Of a stretch of 64,000 nucleotides of DNA, positions 20,551-31,336 are shown piece by piece. Numbering within the stretch: the stretch's first letter is position 1; each line of letters opens with the position of its first letter. The notes beneath the pieces are model-generated. The model was not told where the DNA came from, did no database searches, and saw nothing but the letters and a program-made list of their open reading frames with translations. A program made the position numbers and the translations under genes. Origin of the DNA: Trematomus loennbergii (Eukaryota > Chordata > Actinopteri > Perciformes > Nototheniidae); contig JAAOOA010000133.1 of the NCBI GenBank assembly GCA_012861695.1, forward strand, positions 398,501 to 462,500, written 5' to 3'.

Positions 20551-22069
20551 AGCATTTTATTATCAAAATACATTTTAGATTAAATAATATTTTTTCACTT
20601 ATTTTGTTTGTTTGTATGAATATATATTTTTTTATAAATATTTTTCCACTTAGAATGAATTATAATCACATTTGTATGCATTATAACAATGATTTAAAAA
20701 TGATAATTTATAAAAACTGCAGGAATTAAGATACAGAATTGCCAGCTTTCTCAAAAAAGTATTTAAATTATGAAGTATTTTGATCAAATTAGATCAGAAA
20801 AAAGTGCTATATGTACTTTTTATGCATTATTCATTCTTTACAGTGCTATCATCAGATTATAATGCATTTAAAGCCTTTTTTAATGCACTATACTCATGGA
20901 AAGTGTTGCCCTTCTTCGTACATTTTCCATATACATTTACATTTTGCACATTTTGTGGGGGGACACGTGCAGACGGATCATTTCTCATAACTTCTCCCCC
21001 TCTTGTCTCAGCTCAGTCTCCTCTCCATGCACTTTAAGGCAATGCAGATCATTGTGACGTTTTTAATAATGACTATAATCCTGCTGCTCTTCCTGTGTCC
21101 AATGTGTCGCACACACCACGCAGCATATGGTAAATCTTCACTGATGTGTGTTATTAGATTTTGAAGACTCTGAAGTGCATGCTGTAGAGTTTGTGTCTTT
21201 CTGTTTAGATTAGAGGCATTTCAATACAAATAAAGTGTGGAATATTAAGCATGATGTTTATCTAGAACATGTAGAGGATGTATTATAATAGGCCAGATTG
21301 TGTACACCTGTTTCCTCCTCAACATGCAACAGGTTGTTTTGGTTGTTTCTTTTTCCTCCCATGTGCTGAAAATCACTCTCACCTGCATCTCAAATGTCAA
21401 CCCCGAAAACCTGCGGCATTTTCCATGGAAATGTTTGCATTGAAAGTGCAGCTGCTGAGGATTTTCTCTTTAATCCAGACATTTAACCACCGTCATTGTT
21501 CCCTTTCTGTGGGAGAATCTAAAAGACTCATCATGTCTGCATTGCTTTGAAAGAGGCATGGTTTGGAATTGACTGTGTAACTGATTTTGGATTTATATGA
21601 ATTTGATTTGGATGTTTGATCTTGCTTTTAAACCTTCCTAGAATGGCATTTTATCCCCCAAACCTTACCCGCCTATCTGTTTATATTTCTCCTTTTGGAA
21701 ACACAGGTTTGACATTCAGTAATTGGTTTTAAACATGTAGTGATTTAAACAGCAAACGGTTCAATTCAGATATGACTATAGCAGGGGACGTAATCAACAG
21801 CAATTCGGCCGTCTTTGGACCATTAACCTGTACGGCGAAGAAGCATACCCTATTTTATTTAAAGTGTTAAACATTGTCAGTAGTCACTGGTATGTAACAA
21901 CCAATACAACGACCAACAAACATTTAACATAACAGCACAATCACTGAGATAAAACATGCTCAAAGAGCCTTTCGGGTGCATTCGATACAACTGGTTAATG
22001 TGTGCGGGAGCTAAGCAGTGTTTCTGGTTTTGGGAGTGTGTATGGTAACCGGAGCTTGCCCTTCCCCAG
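20551..22069. other. Last intron, mostly unique
   Basis: AT-rich, with no repeats having partners in the window and no domain-bearing frame. It ends at acceptor CTTCCCCAG before exon L. Confidence 0.45.
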
Positions 22070-22235
22070 CATCACCCTCCACCTGAAGATCTCCTGCCCG
22101 TCGTCTCCGGCCGTTCCTATTGGCCGAGGGATGGGCTGCCCGGTGCCCCAGGTCAAGATCGAGATGGAGTCCGACTACGACTCCGACATCGACCCCCGCA
22201 GGCCCCGAGACATGAGCAGCGAGACCACGCTATGA
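22070..22235 (+). CDS. slc4a5: slc4a5-like terminal exon L with PDZ ligand
   Basis: Acceptor TTCCCCAG before 22070. Reads S-ITLHLKISCPSSPAVPIG, then VKIEMESDYDSDIDPRRPRD and SSETTL, with TGA at 22233-22235. ETTL is a class I PDZ-domain ligand (Thr at -2, Leu at 0), suggesting anchoring to a membrane scaffold. An acidic stretch with Ser/Tyr could be regulated by phosphorylation (inference). Reading frame and stop are clean. Confidence 0.88.
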
Positions 22236-22930
22236 GGCCCTTCGAGACTCCACGTCTTCGTTTCAACGCACAAACTTAAAAAGTGTGTGTGTTGTGTTAG
22301 TGTGTGGGTGCAGCCAGTGCTGACCCACGGACAGAACGAGGGGGGGGCAAACACACACGGAGTAAAACTGGAATAAAAAATGGACAGCTGAAGAAGCTTA
22401 ACGTGCTTTGAAATTGGTGCAGCTCTGCTTTGAATATTATATAAAATGTGTATGATGTAAATGGCCATATTAACAGAGGAAATATATATCTGTATGTGCT
22501 GTATAGGGTTATATATTCAATGTGAACATATTTATCTTTATACATATTAGCTATTTATTTATGTACTTTACTCCGAATATTGAAATGTCCGCGATCTGTG
22601 TGTACAGAGATTTTTGAGGCAGGAAATGTGAAAACGAGCATTTTAGCAGCAGATATAATAACCAGGAGGTTGTAAAGTCTTCTTCTATATGTTAGTGTTG
22701 AATATGTTTGGATTCGCTGTAGTGTGCCTCTCCTTTCCTGGTTTCCCCCTTAGTTCGTCACACATTAACCTGGATCAAAAAGAAACAACCAAAAGTCCTG
22801 ATGTTGCTGAAAAGGATTTACGATGCGAGCCTTAGCGCACAGGTTCATATTTGTACTTTTATGAGAAGATTATAATCCAAAACCACACCTAGATGCATAT
22901 GTCAATAAAGAGAAATGGAAAATATATAAT
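22236..22930 (+). other. slc4a5: slc4a5-like 3' UTR
   Basis: AT-rich sequence after the stop. AATAAA at 22372 and again at 22904-22909 (GTCAATAAAG). The latter is followed by A-rich then unrelated DNA, so it is the likelier polyadenylation signal. Confidence 0.7.
22904..22909 (+). terminator. Polyadenylation signal AATAAA
   Basis: Canonical hexamer about 670 bases after the ETTL stop codon. Cleavage site not determined. Confidence 0.6.
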
Positions 22931-23154
22931 TTATGTAATTAAAATGGCATTACTCCAAAGCATGTGGTTTGTTGTGTGTTGAAAACAGCGGCTTCTCGAT
23001 GGGAAATAACACAGCTGGGTTATTAGCGAGGTATGTTGACCCTAGTTGGAGTTTTTAATAGACAGCGGCACGTCACTTCCTGTTGAAATGACGCCGACTT
23101 CCCACTTCATCACAGCTAATTATGCTAATGATGCTAACGTCAATCCCATAGACC

Positions 23155-23640
23155 AGAGATGTCCAAACTGCGGCCCGTGGTCCTAGTTTAATTGGCCCTC
23201 AGCAAATTCAAAAAGTATAATTGAGTACGGCCCACACCTGAAACGTGTGCTTGTCTTATATTGTACTTCTTAAATATATATGTAAACAGATATCAGACAG
23301 CAGTATTCATGTGTTAGTAAGCCCACTTTTCAAATAAATGTAGACATTTAAAGTTAAAAACCTTTTCTAACAAATCTTAGTTGATAGAAAAAGTCCAATA
23401 CCTTATTTCCATAACCAGCTTTAAATAGACCCTTCATATTTAATAATAAAATATAATACATTTCATTTTAGGCGCTTTTCATGACACCCAAGGACACCGT
23501 ACAGTTTGGTTAAATGCTAAGAGGCAACAGAGCATGATAAAGCATGATACATTTCCCCTTATTATAAACAATCTGAGACTCCTGTTGTAAGGAATGAGCT
23601 GCAACGCAATCAATTAATCCCTCTGGAGAGCTGGCATTTT
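23155..23640 (+). mobile_element. hAT-type element fragment (GTCCAAACTGCGGCCC family)
   Basis: AGAGATGTCCAAACTGCGGC then TTGGCCCTCAGCAAATTCAA. The same family is at 55867-56280. The 'AGGGGTGTCCAAACT' start is a common hAT MITE end in fish. Confidence 0.65.
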
Positions 23641-23689
23641 CAAATATCAAGAATAATTTATATATTTGATTGATTTTGCTAACTTATAC

Positions 23690-23790
23690 TTAAAGGGGAC
23701 CTATCATGCAAAATGCACTTTGTACGTCTTTTATACATGAATATGTGTCCCCGGTGTTCCAGGGAACTCACCAAGTGTCAGAAAACACAA
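23690..23790 (+). mobile_element. TTAA-target MITE, 5' fragment
   Basis: Begins TTAAAGGGGACCTATCATGC and stops after GTGTCAGAAAACACAA, where a LINE fragment follows. No matching right half is found. Confidence 0.8.
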
Positions 23791-23799
23791 GCCACTTTT

Positions 23800-24575
23800 T
23801 CCCCCCAGTCCGCCCCTGCTTCGACTTAGCACTTTTGACCTGTGAGTGAAGCTATGCCTAAAACGCAGCCATTCTACCTCTGAGCCTGATTTTCTAGCCT
23901 TTGCCCAGGCCTTGTTTCTCTCATGTAGGAGACTGGATAATTCAGCAGAAAACCAAGGATTGCCTCGTCCCTTCACTCTAAATGTACGCAGGAGTGCATG
24001 TCTATCTATGATCTCCATAAAACCAAGATAAAAATAAGACCATGCAGTTTCTACATCAGCACACAGATCGATTTTACCCAATCAAAACCAAACAGATCAT
24101 GAACAAAACCCTGCTCCACAAAATGTTTTATGTCTCTCTTAATAATAATACGAGGTTTAACCTTTTGGACTTTAGTGTCCCTAATTGTGGCTACAGCACA
24201 GTGGTCACTCAAAGCATTCGCAAATACTCCCACAGATGAGTATATTATAGAACATTAGTTAGAATGAGATCAATTAGGGATGATTTATTAGGGGACTTAA
24301 TGTTAGGGCGAGTAGGACTGTTAACAATCTGAGTAACATTCAGAGAGATACAAAGGTTTTTTAATCCTCTGATACAGCAGTTAACCAGTCCCATTAAATC
24401 ACCAAGCAGCACTATTTCCTTGTAGTCTAGTTGCAATAAGATTTGCTAGCGAAGACAAGGAGTCCTTGACAGCTGAGGGGGGTCTGTAACAGCCCACCAC
24501 CATGACTTGTTGCCCCTTTGCCACTTCTATATTTAGAAGTGGCAAAAGGCTAAAATTCGAATTGCTTACTGATCA
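23800..24575 (-). pseudogene. LINE endonuclease-domain fragment (minus, broken)
   Basis: On the minus strand, in three frames: MVVGCYRPPSAVKDSLSSLA, then IVNSPTR..SSLIDLILTN, then SDHCAV (the SDH catalytic motif of the endonuclease), then GNPWFSAELSSLLHERNKAW and ARKSGSEVEWLRFR. This is the C-terminal half of an APE-type endonuclease and its linker in L1/L2-like non-LTR retrotransposons. Frameshifts and truncation at both ends make it inactive. It interrupts a TTAA-target MITE. Confidence 0.8.
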
Positions 24576-24583
24576 GTGGCGAG

Positions 24584-24787
24584 CCGTCAGGGCCCTCTAG
24601 GCCCTCTCTGATATTCTAGGCCTAAGATATTCTAAAAATAAATTTTAAAACATTAAAAAAAAAAAAAAAAAGTGTTATATATTTCATTAGTTTTACCAAA
24701 AAACTTGATTTAATTGTATTTAAAATAACATTTCCAAAGAAATAAATCCTTCGAATCTGCCTGTTCAGTTTCTGTTGGAATGTGAAG
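24584..24787 (+). mobile_element. Repeat fragment (CAGTGGCGAGCCGTCAGGGC family)
   Basis: CAGTGGCGAGCCGTCAGGGC followed by CCTCTAGGCCCTCTCTGATA and an A16 run. Its continuation may resume after the hAT insertion at 25756. Class unknown, possibly hAT. Confidence 0.45.
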
Positions 24788-24795
24788 GGTTAAAT

Positions 24796-25747
24796 CAGTG
24801 GCGTAACAAGGTTGTGATTGGCCCCGGTGCAAATATTGTTTTGGGGCCCCCCCCCCCATCGCCCCAAACATAAGCGCACGCTGATGCGCTCACACACACC
24901 GGACATACACAACCACTCAGAAGCGCCACATGTATAGGCTATCACAACAGCCTGCCCGGCCTCAGACCACCACAGCCTGACAACGGCACAGCGAACTAAG
25001 AAGAGGATTAAACCTGTTTTCCTTGATGTTTGTCTCTGGGGAATGGGCCTACATGGACCGGTTGCTATAATATAGCTTTTGATCTTGGCGTCGGGGGTCT
25101 CAATAGCGCCATAGAGTCCCCTATAGGTTTGGGGCCCTTGGGGGAACTGTAGGACCACCGCCGGGCACAGCCAAATCCAGCCTCTCCTCCTGGCTGCTGG
25201 AGAAGAAGGTTGCACAGCCACGGATACAGCTTCACTTGTGGAGCTAGATGGCAATGATGGTGGTGAGCTATCGTTAGCCTCTGGCTCAGGCTGCCGCTGC
25301 ACGTCAACATTGCTAACGTTAGCGCTCGATTTCGAGGACGATGTATGACAAATAAAAAACGGTCTAATTTTGTCAGTTTAGCTGTTACATCTCCTTCTCT
25401 ATTGTCCTTTCTCTTTTGAGAGCTGCTCTTGTGCTTTGGTACATTATAAATGCAAGCTATTACATTTTTTATAATGCTGCCGAACTTGCTGCTGCTAGCT
25501 ACAGTACAGTACAGGTTGATTAAACGTTTCGCTCGTCACGCAAGGTAACACAGGACATGAAAGGGAGCAAGGTCATTGGACAGACAAAATTAATTTAGGT
25601 CGCTTGGTTACTTTGAAGACTGCGTGAACCAGTCAGCCATTGGGGCGCCAACAAAAAATGTTTTTTTTTCTTTTTTTGCATGGGCCCCTTGCCAGCTTGG
25701 GGCCCCGGTGCGTTGCACTGGCTGCACCGTTGATAGTTACGGCACTG
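24796..25747 (+). mobile_element. hAT MITE with 8-bp target duplication
   Basis: Ends CAGTGGCGTAAC and GTTACGGCACTG (one mismatch). Exact 8-bp duplication GGTTAAAT at 24788-24795 and 25748-25755. Interior has GGGGCCCCCCCC and GGGGCCCCGGTGCG tracts. A 170-codon minus frame covers part of it but has no recognised domain. Confidence 0.88.
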
Positions 25748-26186
25748 GGTTAAATGAAAGAAGCTCCTTTAGCCGTCTCTGCAAGTTACTGTGAGACGGG
25801 AGAGCTTGTTGGTCCCTCTGTACTTTCACAGAGGGCCCGCTATAGTAACTCACGAGAGAGTAATGTCAAATGACAGTACAATTGACCAATCATATCTTCC
25901 CTCTAATGGGTGTGCTTTATGACAAGTTCCGCCCGCTGTGAAGTCTGACGCGTCCTAAAACCCGGAAGTAAGCTGCGCTCGGATTCCCTCGACACAAAAA
26001 GCAATGGGATTTCTCCATAGGATTTTGGAAAATAGCTCGAATAAGGTCAGTGGAAAACAAACCTGTTAGATAAATGCACGTTTTGCTCAGCCGGATAATA
26101 TCCACATGTCTACCCTACTTTTATAATTTCTAATCATAAATCTAATCGATAGATTTATGATCGATAGATTTATGATTAGCATACGT

Positions 26187-26369
26187 TTGTTCATGATGGC
26201 TCATGTCAGTGATGACATCGTTGCGAAATTATTAACCGAGTCATTTTCAAGATTGAGTTACAATGATAAACTGGAGGCAAAGGATCAGCTGCACGACCCG
26301 CCATTAAGTGCTTTCATCCAAAAGGACAGGAGATGGACTTTGTTTTTAAGTGATTTGATCATCAAAGGT
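26187..26369 (+). pseudogene. Possible transposase-derived exon
   Basis: Reads VSDDIVAKLLTESFSRLSYN, then DKLEAKDQLHDPPLSAFIQK and DRRWTLFLSDLIIK, followed by GTAGGA, a possible donor. The pattern 'LL..SF..LSY..KLE.K....P' recalls N-termini of hAT/ZMYM-type transposases, but this is from memory and short. No other exon was found nearby. Confidence 0.25.
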
Positions 26370-26381
26370 AGGACTAAGTAA

Positions 26382-27140
26382 TTTTCAATGTGGGCCGCCG
26401 TGCCGACTTAATTCATTTGTAATTGTACTTGCTGGGGTGCCCTGTCATGATAGGTGTTTTATATAAATGGTGTTGTTTTGTGTGGTAGTAGGGTCGCTGC
26501 CATTGATGCGTTTTGCACCAACGTGACGTAACGAGTACCCATGGACCAATTGGTCCAAATGGACCAATCCCGCGGAGCCGTTACGTTACGTCCGCGGAGC
26601 CGTTACGACTTCCTCACACACACACACTCAATCTTTTCTCAGCTGCAGCTCCGTGGATTTCTCAGCCTGAGATGGCGGGACGCAGCGAGGCTGTGAGTCT
26701 GTGTGTAAGCACACACACAGACTCACAGCCAGGCAGCTCACACTGTCCGCTCCTCGCAGCAGCGAGCCTCGCAAACTCCGCCAACACGGCACCCAAACCC
26801 CACGCAGCATTCTCATTTGTTTGTCATTACTGGTGTCATTTTCTGTTTGCTAACGCCATTGTAACACATAATCACTGATGTTCCGCTGTAATGGTGGTGG
26901 ACTCATCAGAACAGAGTGGGCGAGCTGACCAATCAGAGCATAGTGGGCTCATAGGGGGGGAGGGGGGGGGCAGGAGCTCCAACAAGCCGTTTAGGACAGA
27001 GAGTGAATACACATACTATAACCAATGTGAGTTTGGAAAATTGCACAATATAAACTATTTTAGTATACCTCAACAATGGAATTATGATGATAGAAATGGC
27101 CATGTCATGGGACCTTTAAGAAATTCATAGATGATCCAAA
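26382..27140. other. GC-richer repeat-like DNA, unclassified
   Basis: Contains CCGCGGAGCCGTTACG twice, a short CA run, ACCAATCAGAGCATAGTGGG and a GATAGAAATGGCCATGTCAT-GGGACCTTTAAG end like the TTAA family. Probably one or two diverged MITEs. No gene supported. Confidence 0.4.
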
Positions 27141-27164
27141 ACAGCATTTGATGAAACACGGTGA

Positions 27165-27290
27165 CTCTGAAATGCACGGAAAGGTTGTGAGTTCAAATCC
27201 CGCCTGGAACACCACCACTAGTGTGCCTTGAGTAAGGCACTTAGTCCTTAGTTACTCCAGGGAGAATGTCCCTGTCGTTGTGGAATTAAC
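27165..27290 (+). mobile_element. tRNA-derived SINE fragment
   Basis: GTTGTGAGTTCAAATCCCGC is a pol III B-box-like stretch, followed by CTTGAGTAAGGCACTTAGTC and TCCAGGGAGAATGTCCCTGT, the conserved tail of V-SINE/DANA-type fish SINEs. The A-box region upstream is weak. Confidence 0.65.
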
Positions 27291-27399
27291 GGACGTGACG
27301 TTGTGCGATTGCATTGCCAGTCAACAGCTTGCGTTCATGTTAATTTACAAACTCTTCAACTAGAACCGTAGTTATATTTAAAAACATTTTAGTCTATGA

Positions 27400-28060
27400 G
27401 CGTCGTGTCGCCCTACTCAGATTGGTGTGTCTTGGCGTGTACTGCACCGCTGTGTCTTTTCGGCCGTGCCGACACCTTCCGTCGCCGATTTCGACATGTA
27501 GAATCGGGAGGCTGTCGGCTAAAGGGCGTCGGCCAAATAAATCACTCTGATTGGCTGTTCAGCTTAGCGAATCAGTGCATGAGAAGCGAAACGGAAGTGA
27601 GGGACCCAAACAAACTATTAAGAAGGCAGATCTGAGATTTCATTTAACTCCAGCTCTCGAAACAGGTTCGGGAAAGCCCCATGAGCTTCTCGCTGTAGAG
27701 TGAAAATGGAACGTATATATCACGCAGTCTGTCTTCCGGTGTTGCCTCTTTTGAATGACGAATACACACCACCGACGCCTGTTGGTAAGGAGAGTTATTG
27801 CCACTCACGCATGCGCAGTTCGTACATGCAATTTGGCCGTCGGCTGAAGTCTTTGCGGTGTGTTCCAGTGCGAAACATGGCCAAGACGCAGGAGACGTGA
27901 GACGTGAAGCAACGTGAAGCAAGAAGCAACGTGAAGCGACGTGAAGCGACGTGAAGCGACGTGAAGCGACGTGAGGCGACGTTCCGTCGGGACATGTTCT
28001 TTGGTGTCAGTTTGGTATTTAAGGACCGGGCAATGGGACACTACTCAAGATGGCGCAGAC
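27400..28060. other. Repeat-like DNA with decamer array
   Basis: GTCGGCTAAAGGGCGTCGGC and CGTCGGCTGAAGTCTTTGCG suggest related termini of a DNA element. A GTGAAGCGAC decamer is repeated about 6 times at 27903-27985. No gene. Confidence 0.4.
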
Positions 28061-28334
28061 AAATCAACTTCCGGTGATACGAGGACCGAGGAGCGAGGAA
28101 ATGAAAATAAGAGAAGTGAGAAGCAGCCCATGACTTTTCGCTATCAGGGCTGTTAGGGAAAACATCAGGCAATATTGTGAAATTATTAAGTTTCTAAGAG
28201 AAATAGATACATTTAAAATAATCTAGAGTTTTATTTATTTTTATTTCTTTCCTTTTCTTTTTCTGCATAGATGAATTACATGAATTAAAGAAATGAGAGA
28301 GGACCATAGTCTCTTGTCCACACTCCAGTCCAGT

Positions 28335-28402
28335 TGGTCACGGTAATGCACCTACAAGTTGGTTTGCCAACCGCCAATAAACACCAAAGAAGAAGAAAAA
28401 GT
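28335..28402 (+). mobile_element. I/Nimb-type LINE 3' tail
   Basis: GGTAATGCACCTACAAGTTG then GTTTGCCAACCGCCAATAAA and GAAGAAGAAAAAG. The same tail ends the LINE coding fragment at 54765-55365. Confidence 0.65.
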
Positions 28403-28429
28403 GAAGTTCCCAGCTCTTTCTAACAATAG

Positions 28430-28510
28430 TATGAAGCTGCAGCGTGGAGGCTGCACTCTCAGGACCGCACTCCCAGGACCCTAGTGGTTTTGCAACATCG
28501 CCACCTAGCG
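28430..28510. repeat. Inverted repeat, left arm of a 2.6-kb pair
   Basis: ATGAAGCTGCAGCGTGGAGG through CAACATCGCCACCTAGCGG is the imperfect reverse complement of 30922-31000. Arms are about 80 bases. Confidence 0.8.
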
Positions 28511-28904
28511 GATTGGATGACCGCAAAAGTAGACATTGTAATGCTTGTTATTAACCATCTAAAAATGCTAAAAATCGCAAAAGTAGACATTTACATGCAT
28601 GAAAATATGTTTTATTATTATTATTATATTTATTATTGTTTATTTATTTATTTTTTACAACAACAATTTGTTGTTAATATCAAATGTATTTTGTATGTCA
28701 GATGTAAAAAGATAGTTTTATATTTGTCTTATCAAATTTGACATGCAACGTAAATATATATATATTGTAGTAATAATGATATCATCTATTTATAATTGTA
28801 AATGTATATTGTATGTAGACATACATTTATTATATATATTTTTTTATTGTATTACACGTTCAAAATAAATCAAATCAAATGTGTCTTTGAAGAGGTGCTA
28901 GATT

Positions 28905-29455
28905 ACTGAAAAACAACAGTGGGTGACCTTAGGCCGGTGGTTATCCACAATGAACCCATAACTCAGGTCAGCTCCTATAAGTACCTTGGTGTCCATCTAG
29001 ATAATACACTCAGCTGGAAGGCGCATGTTCAAGGTCTGTGCTCTAGACTTCAGCAGCGGTTGTACTTTCTGCGTCGACTCCGGGCTTTGGAGTCGACCAG
29101 AAGTTCATGTTACTGTTCTATCATGCAGTGTTGGAGAGCATCATGAGGTATGGTATCACTGCCTGGTATGGTAACTTGACAGTGCAGTCAAAGTCACAGA
29201 TCGCTCGCCTGGTACAGACTGCTATGAAGATTATGGGGGTTAAAAAACACCCATCTCTCCAAATCATATACGAGCAGTCGATTATCAGACAGGCAAAACA
29301 AATTGTGTCTGATCCCACCCACATACTCCACCCAGAATTCCAGCTCCTACCTTCTGGTAGAAGATTCAGGGTTCCCAGGAGCAGGCTGAACCGCTATAAG
29401 CACTCATTCCTACCTATGTCGATTAAGCTTCTTAACATTCACATGATATGATATG
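28905..29455 (+). pseudogene. Rex1/L2-like LINE reverse transcriptase C-terminus
   Basis: Two overlapping frames give VSSYKYLGVHLDNTLSWKAH, QQRLYFLRRLR, then MRYGITAWYGNLTVQSKSQI, VQTAMKIMGVKKHPSLQIIY and LLPSGRRFRVPRSRLNRYKH. This is the thumb/C-terminal part of the reverse transcriptase ORF of fish Rex1/Babar or L2-like LINEs. A one-base frame break near 29105 separates the halves. It is 5'-truncated, as usual for LINE copies, and ends at a TGA near 29449. The downstream 29460-29870 is probably its 3' UTR. Confidence 0.85.
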
Positions 29456-29459
29456 TAGT

Positions 29460-30170
29460 CAAATGTAATGAAATGTACTTTTTAAATGTTGGCCATGAGG
29501 GTTGTGCAATAGGTCGCCATTGTCAGTATGTGCGTCTGTGTATTGTGTTTGTTCAAAGGGTGTATGACTGATGATATGTGTATGTCTCTTAATGTCCACT
29601 ATGTTTGTATATGTACATGTATGCACTGCAGGATGGAGTCCAGAACAAATTTCCTTACACAATTGGTGCACAATTGATATGCATTAATAATCTCAACAGA
29701 TATTGCCATCCAGAGTCTTACAGCTCTTGTTACTGATGGTCTACTGATCTGTAGATGGTTAACCTAATATAACTAACAGATGTTCTATTGACATGCTACT
29801 GAGTTTGTTGAGAGATTGTAGATAATCTACAAGTGACCCTCAAAATAAAGTGTTACTGAAATTAAAACACACATATTGTTAAGGGCTTTCATACCCTTGT
29901 ATTTCAAAACGCTCCATGAGAATAATAATAACTGACTAAAACACCTCATGCAATATTGCAAAACATGTCAGAATTATGAGACTGTCTGATAAACAGTAAA
30001 CAGGCAGTCAGCACAGTTAAGATTATTTACAATGAATTCAAATAGTAATACAATGACTATTAAAGAAGCATTTACACTGAAGACAGAACTTAGGCTACTG
30101 CTGATTTAATGTAGCGGACAGACAGATCATATTGACATGCTTTTGTCATCCTTTGAAGTTTAATTAATTA
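29460..30170. other. Probable LINE 3' UTR and AT-rich DNA
   Basis: Follows the reverse transcriptase stop. AATAAAGTGTTACTG at about 29846 may be its end. The remainder is AT-rich with no features. Confidence 0.4.
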
Positions 30171-30921
30171 GCTGACTATAATTAATGATCAGAGTTGGGA
30201 AGTTTACTTTTTTTAAATGTAGTAGGTTACAGATGACTAATTACCCTGTTAAAAATGTAATAAGTAATGTAACTGACTATGTAACTATTTGTATTGATAT
30301 TCTAATGTTAATTATGGTTATTTTATGTTTTTTGTGAGTCACTTTGGATAAAAGCCTCTGCTAAATAACATAACCATAACATACGGTTTCATTAAACAAA
30401 TAAACAAAAAGGCTAACAGTTGGTTTTGCAGCGAGTCATCATAGGCTAACAGATGACATTTAGCACGTGTTGCTTGTATTGCTGTCCAATTGAATACACC
30501 AGAATAGTTGTTAACTTTAAACAAACAACATGATTCACATTACTCACACTCTTACTGTAATTAGTGATTAAATCAACAATTAATGTAGGACACCTAGTTG
30601 GGCTTGCCAAAATCACGCTACAGTTTCATTAAACAAATAATCAAATATGCTAACGAAACTAATGCTTTTGCTAATAATGCTTTTACCGAAAGCTATAGCT
30701 AACGAATAATTGTTTTTAGTGCCTTTAATACTGTTAGAAGCTATCATAAGCTAACAGATGTTTGTTTGTATTGCCTTAAGACTATCATAGTTAATGTTAG
30801 CTAATCACACTTCATTTCAAGACACCGGAATTGTTATTAATGTTAAACAAATAAAACTTTAAAAGCACTTCACATTACTCACACTCTCTGCGTTGTCATT
30901 CATATTCAGGTCTCCTGCTCG

Positions 30922-31000
30922 CTAGGTGGCAGTGTCACGAAAAACTAGGGTCCTGGAGTGCGGTCCTGAGAGTGCAGTCTCCGACGCTGCAGCTTCATGC
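30922..31000. repeat. Inverted repeat, right arm of a 2.6-kb pair
   Basis: CTAGGTGGCAGTGTCACG to GACGCTGCAGCTTCATGC, complementary to 28430-28510. It ends 12 bases before the zinc-finger copy 1 homology starts. Confidence 0.8.
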
Positions 31001-31143
31001 TACTCTTTCTAACCTGGATCGAGGTGGCGTCTCGTCGCTACGGTTCTCTCTCTCTGTGTTCCCGATAAAGTGTGTGTGAGCTCCAGCAGTACTGATCCAT
31101 CATCTGTGTGTCTGGATAAACCTCTGAATGGACTCTAGTAAAC

Positions 31144-31336
31144 ATGAGTAAAGTCCAAATGCTGCTGTCGTTGAAGAAGCAGCGACTCACTGCTGCTCCT
31201 GAAGAGATATTTGCTCTGTTTGAAAAAACGATAGCAGAGCTCGAGGAGGAGCTGTCTCTTTCCAAAGAGGAGAACGAGAGACTCCAGAAACTACTGGACG
31301 CTGTTTTACAGCCTCAGCTTCGGATACACAGAGCAG
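31144..31336 (+). CDS. C2H2 zinc-finger gene, copy 1, exon 1
   Basis: ATG at 31144: MSKVQMLLSLKKQRLTAAPE, IFALFEKTIAELEEELSLSK and NERLQKLLDAVLQPQLRIHR, then G|GTCTGT donor. This N-terminal heptad-like helix is the standard first exon of a large fish-specific family of nuclear zinc-finger proteins (no KRAB), where it probably mediates self-association (inference). It pairs in phase 1 with exon 2 at 35803. Relative to copies 2 and 3 the 5' UTR lacks about 150-170 bases between GGACTCT and AGTAAACATG, which removes an upstream in-frame start (MERETVCLTEF). Confidence 0.85.

Larger units (their letters stand above)
554..22235 (+). other. slc4a5: slc4a5-like electrogenic Na+/HCO3- cotransporter gene, 3' half (12 exons)
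   Basis: SLC4 bicarbonate transporters are plasma-membrane dimers; the NBCe branch moves Na+ with HCO3-/CO3 2- electrogenically in epithelia and brain. Translated exons, joined at GT-AG sites in consistent phase, give hallmark segments: VATDASF, LISFIFI, KKMVG (position of the stilbene-reactive KKMxK), [106 protein letters not shown]. The PFGKNP, DLFWVG and SQHDLAWID wording points to the NBCe pair (SLC4A4/SLC4A5) rather than NDCBE/NBCn, and recalled family wording favours SLC4A5. The 5' half (cytoplasmic domain and first membrane helices) lies outside the window. One-base indels break the literal frame in at least three exons; conserved splice sites and protein argue the gene itself is intact. 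A divergent slc4a4 co-orthologue is the main alternative. Confidence 0.7.

Noticed and set aside
24790..25302. 170-codon minus frame
   Set aside because: Lies inside a hAT MITE defined by TIRs and an 8-bp duplication; no domain.
27165..27290. Candidate tRNA gene because of a B-box
   Set aside because: No cloverleaf or anticodon arm can be drawn, and the downstream part is a known SINE tail.
27897..27985. Regular decamer array considered as a CRISPR-like array
   Set aside because: 10-bp units without spacers in a vertebrate genome; a simple tandem repeat.
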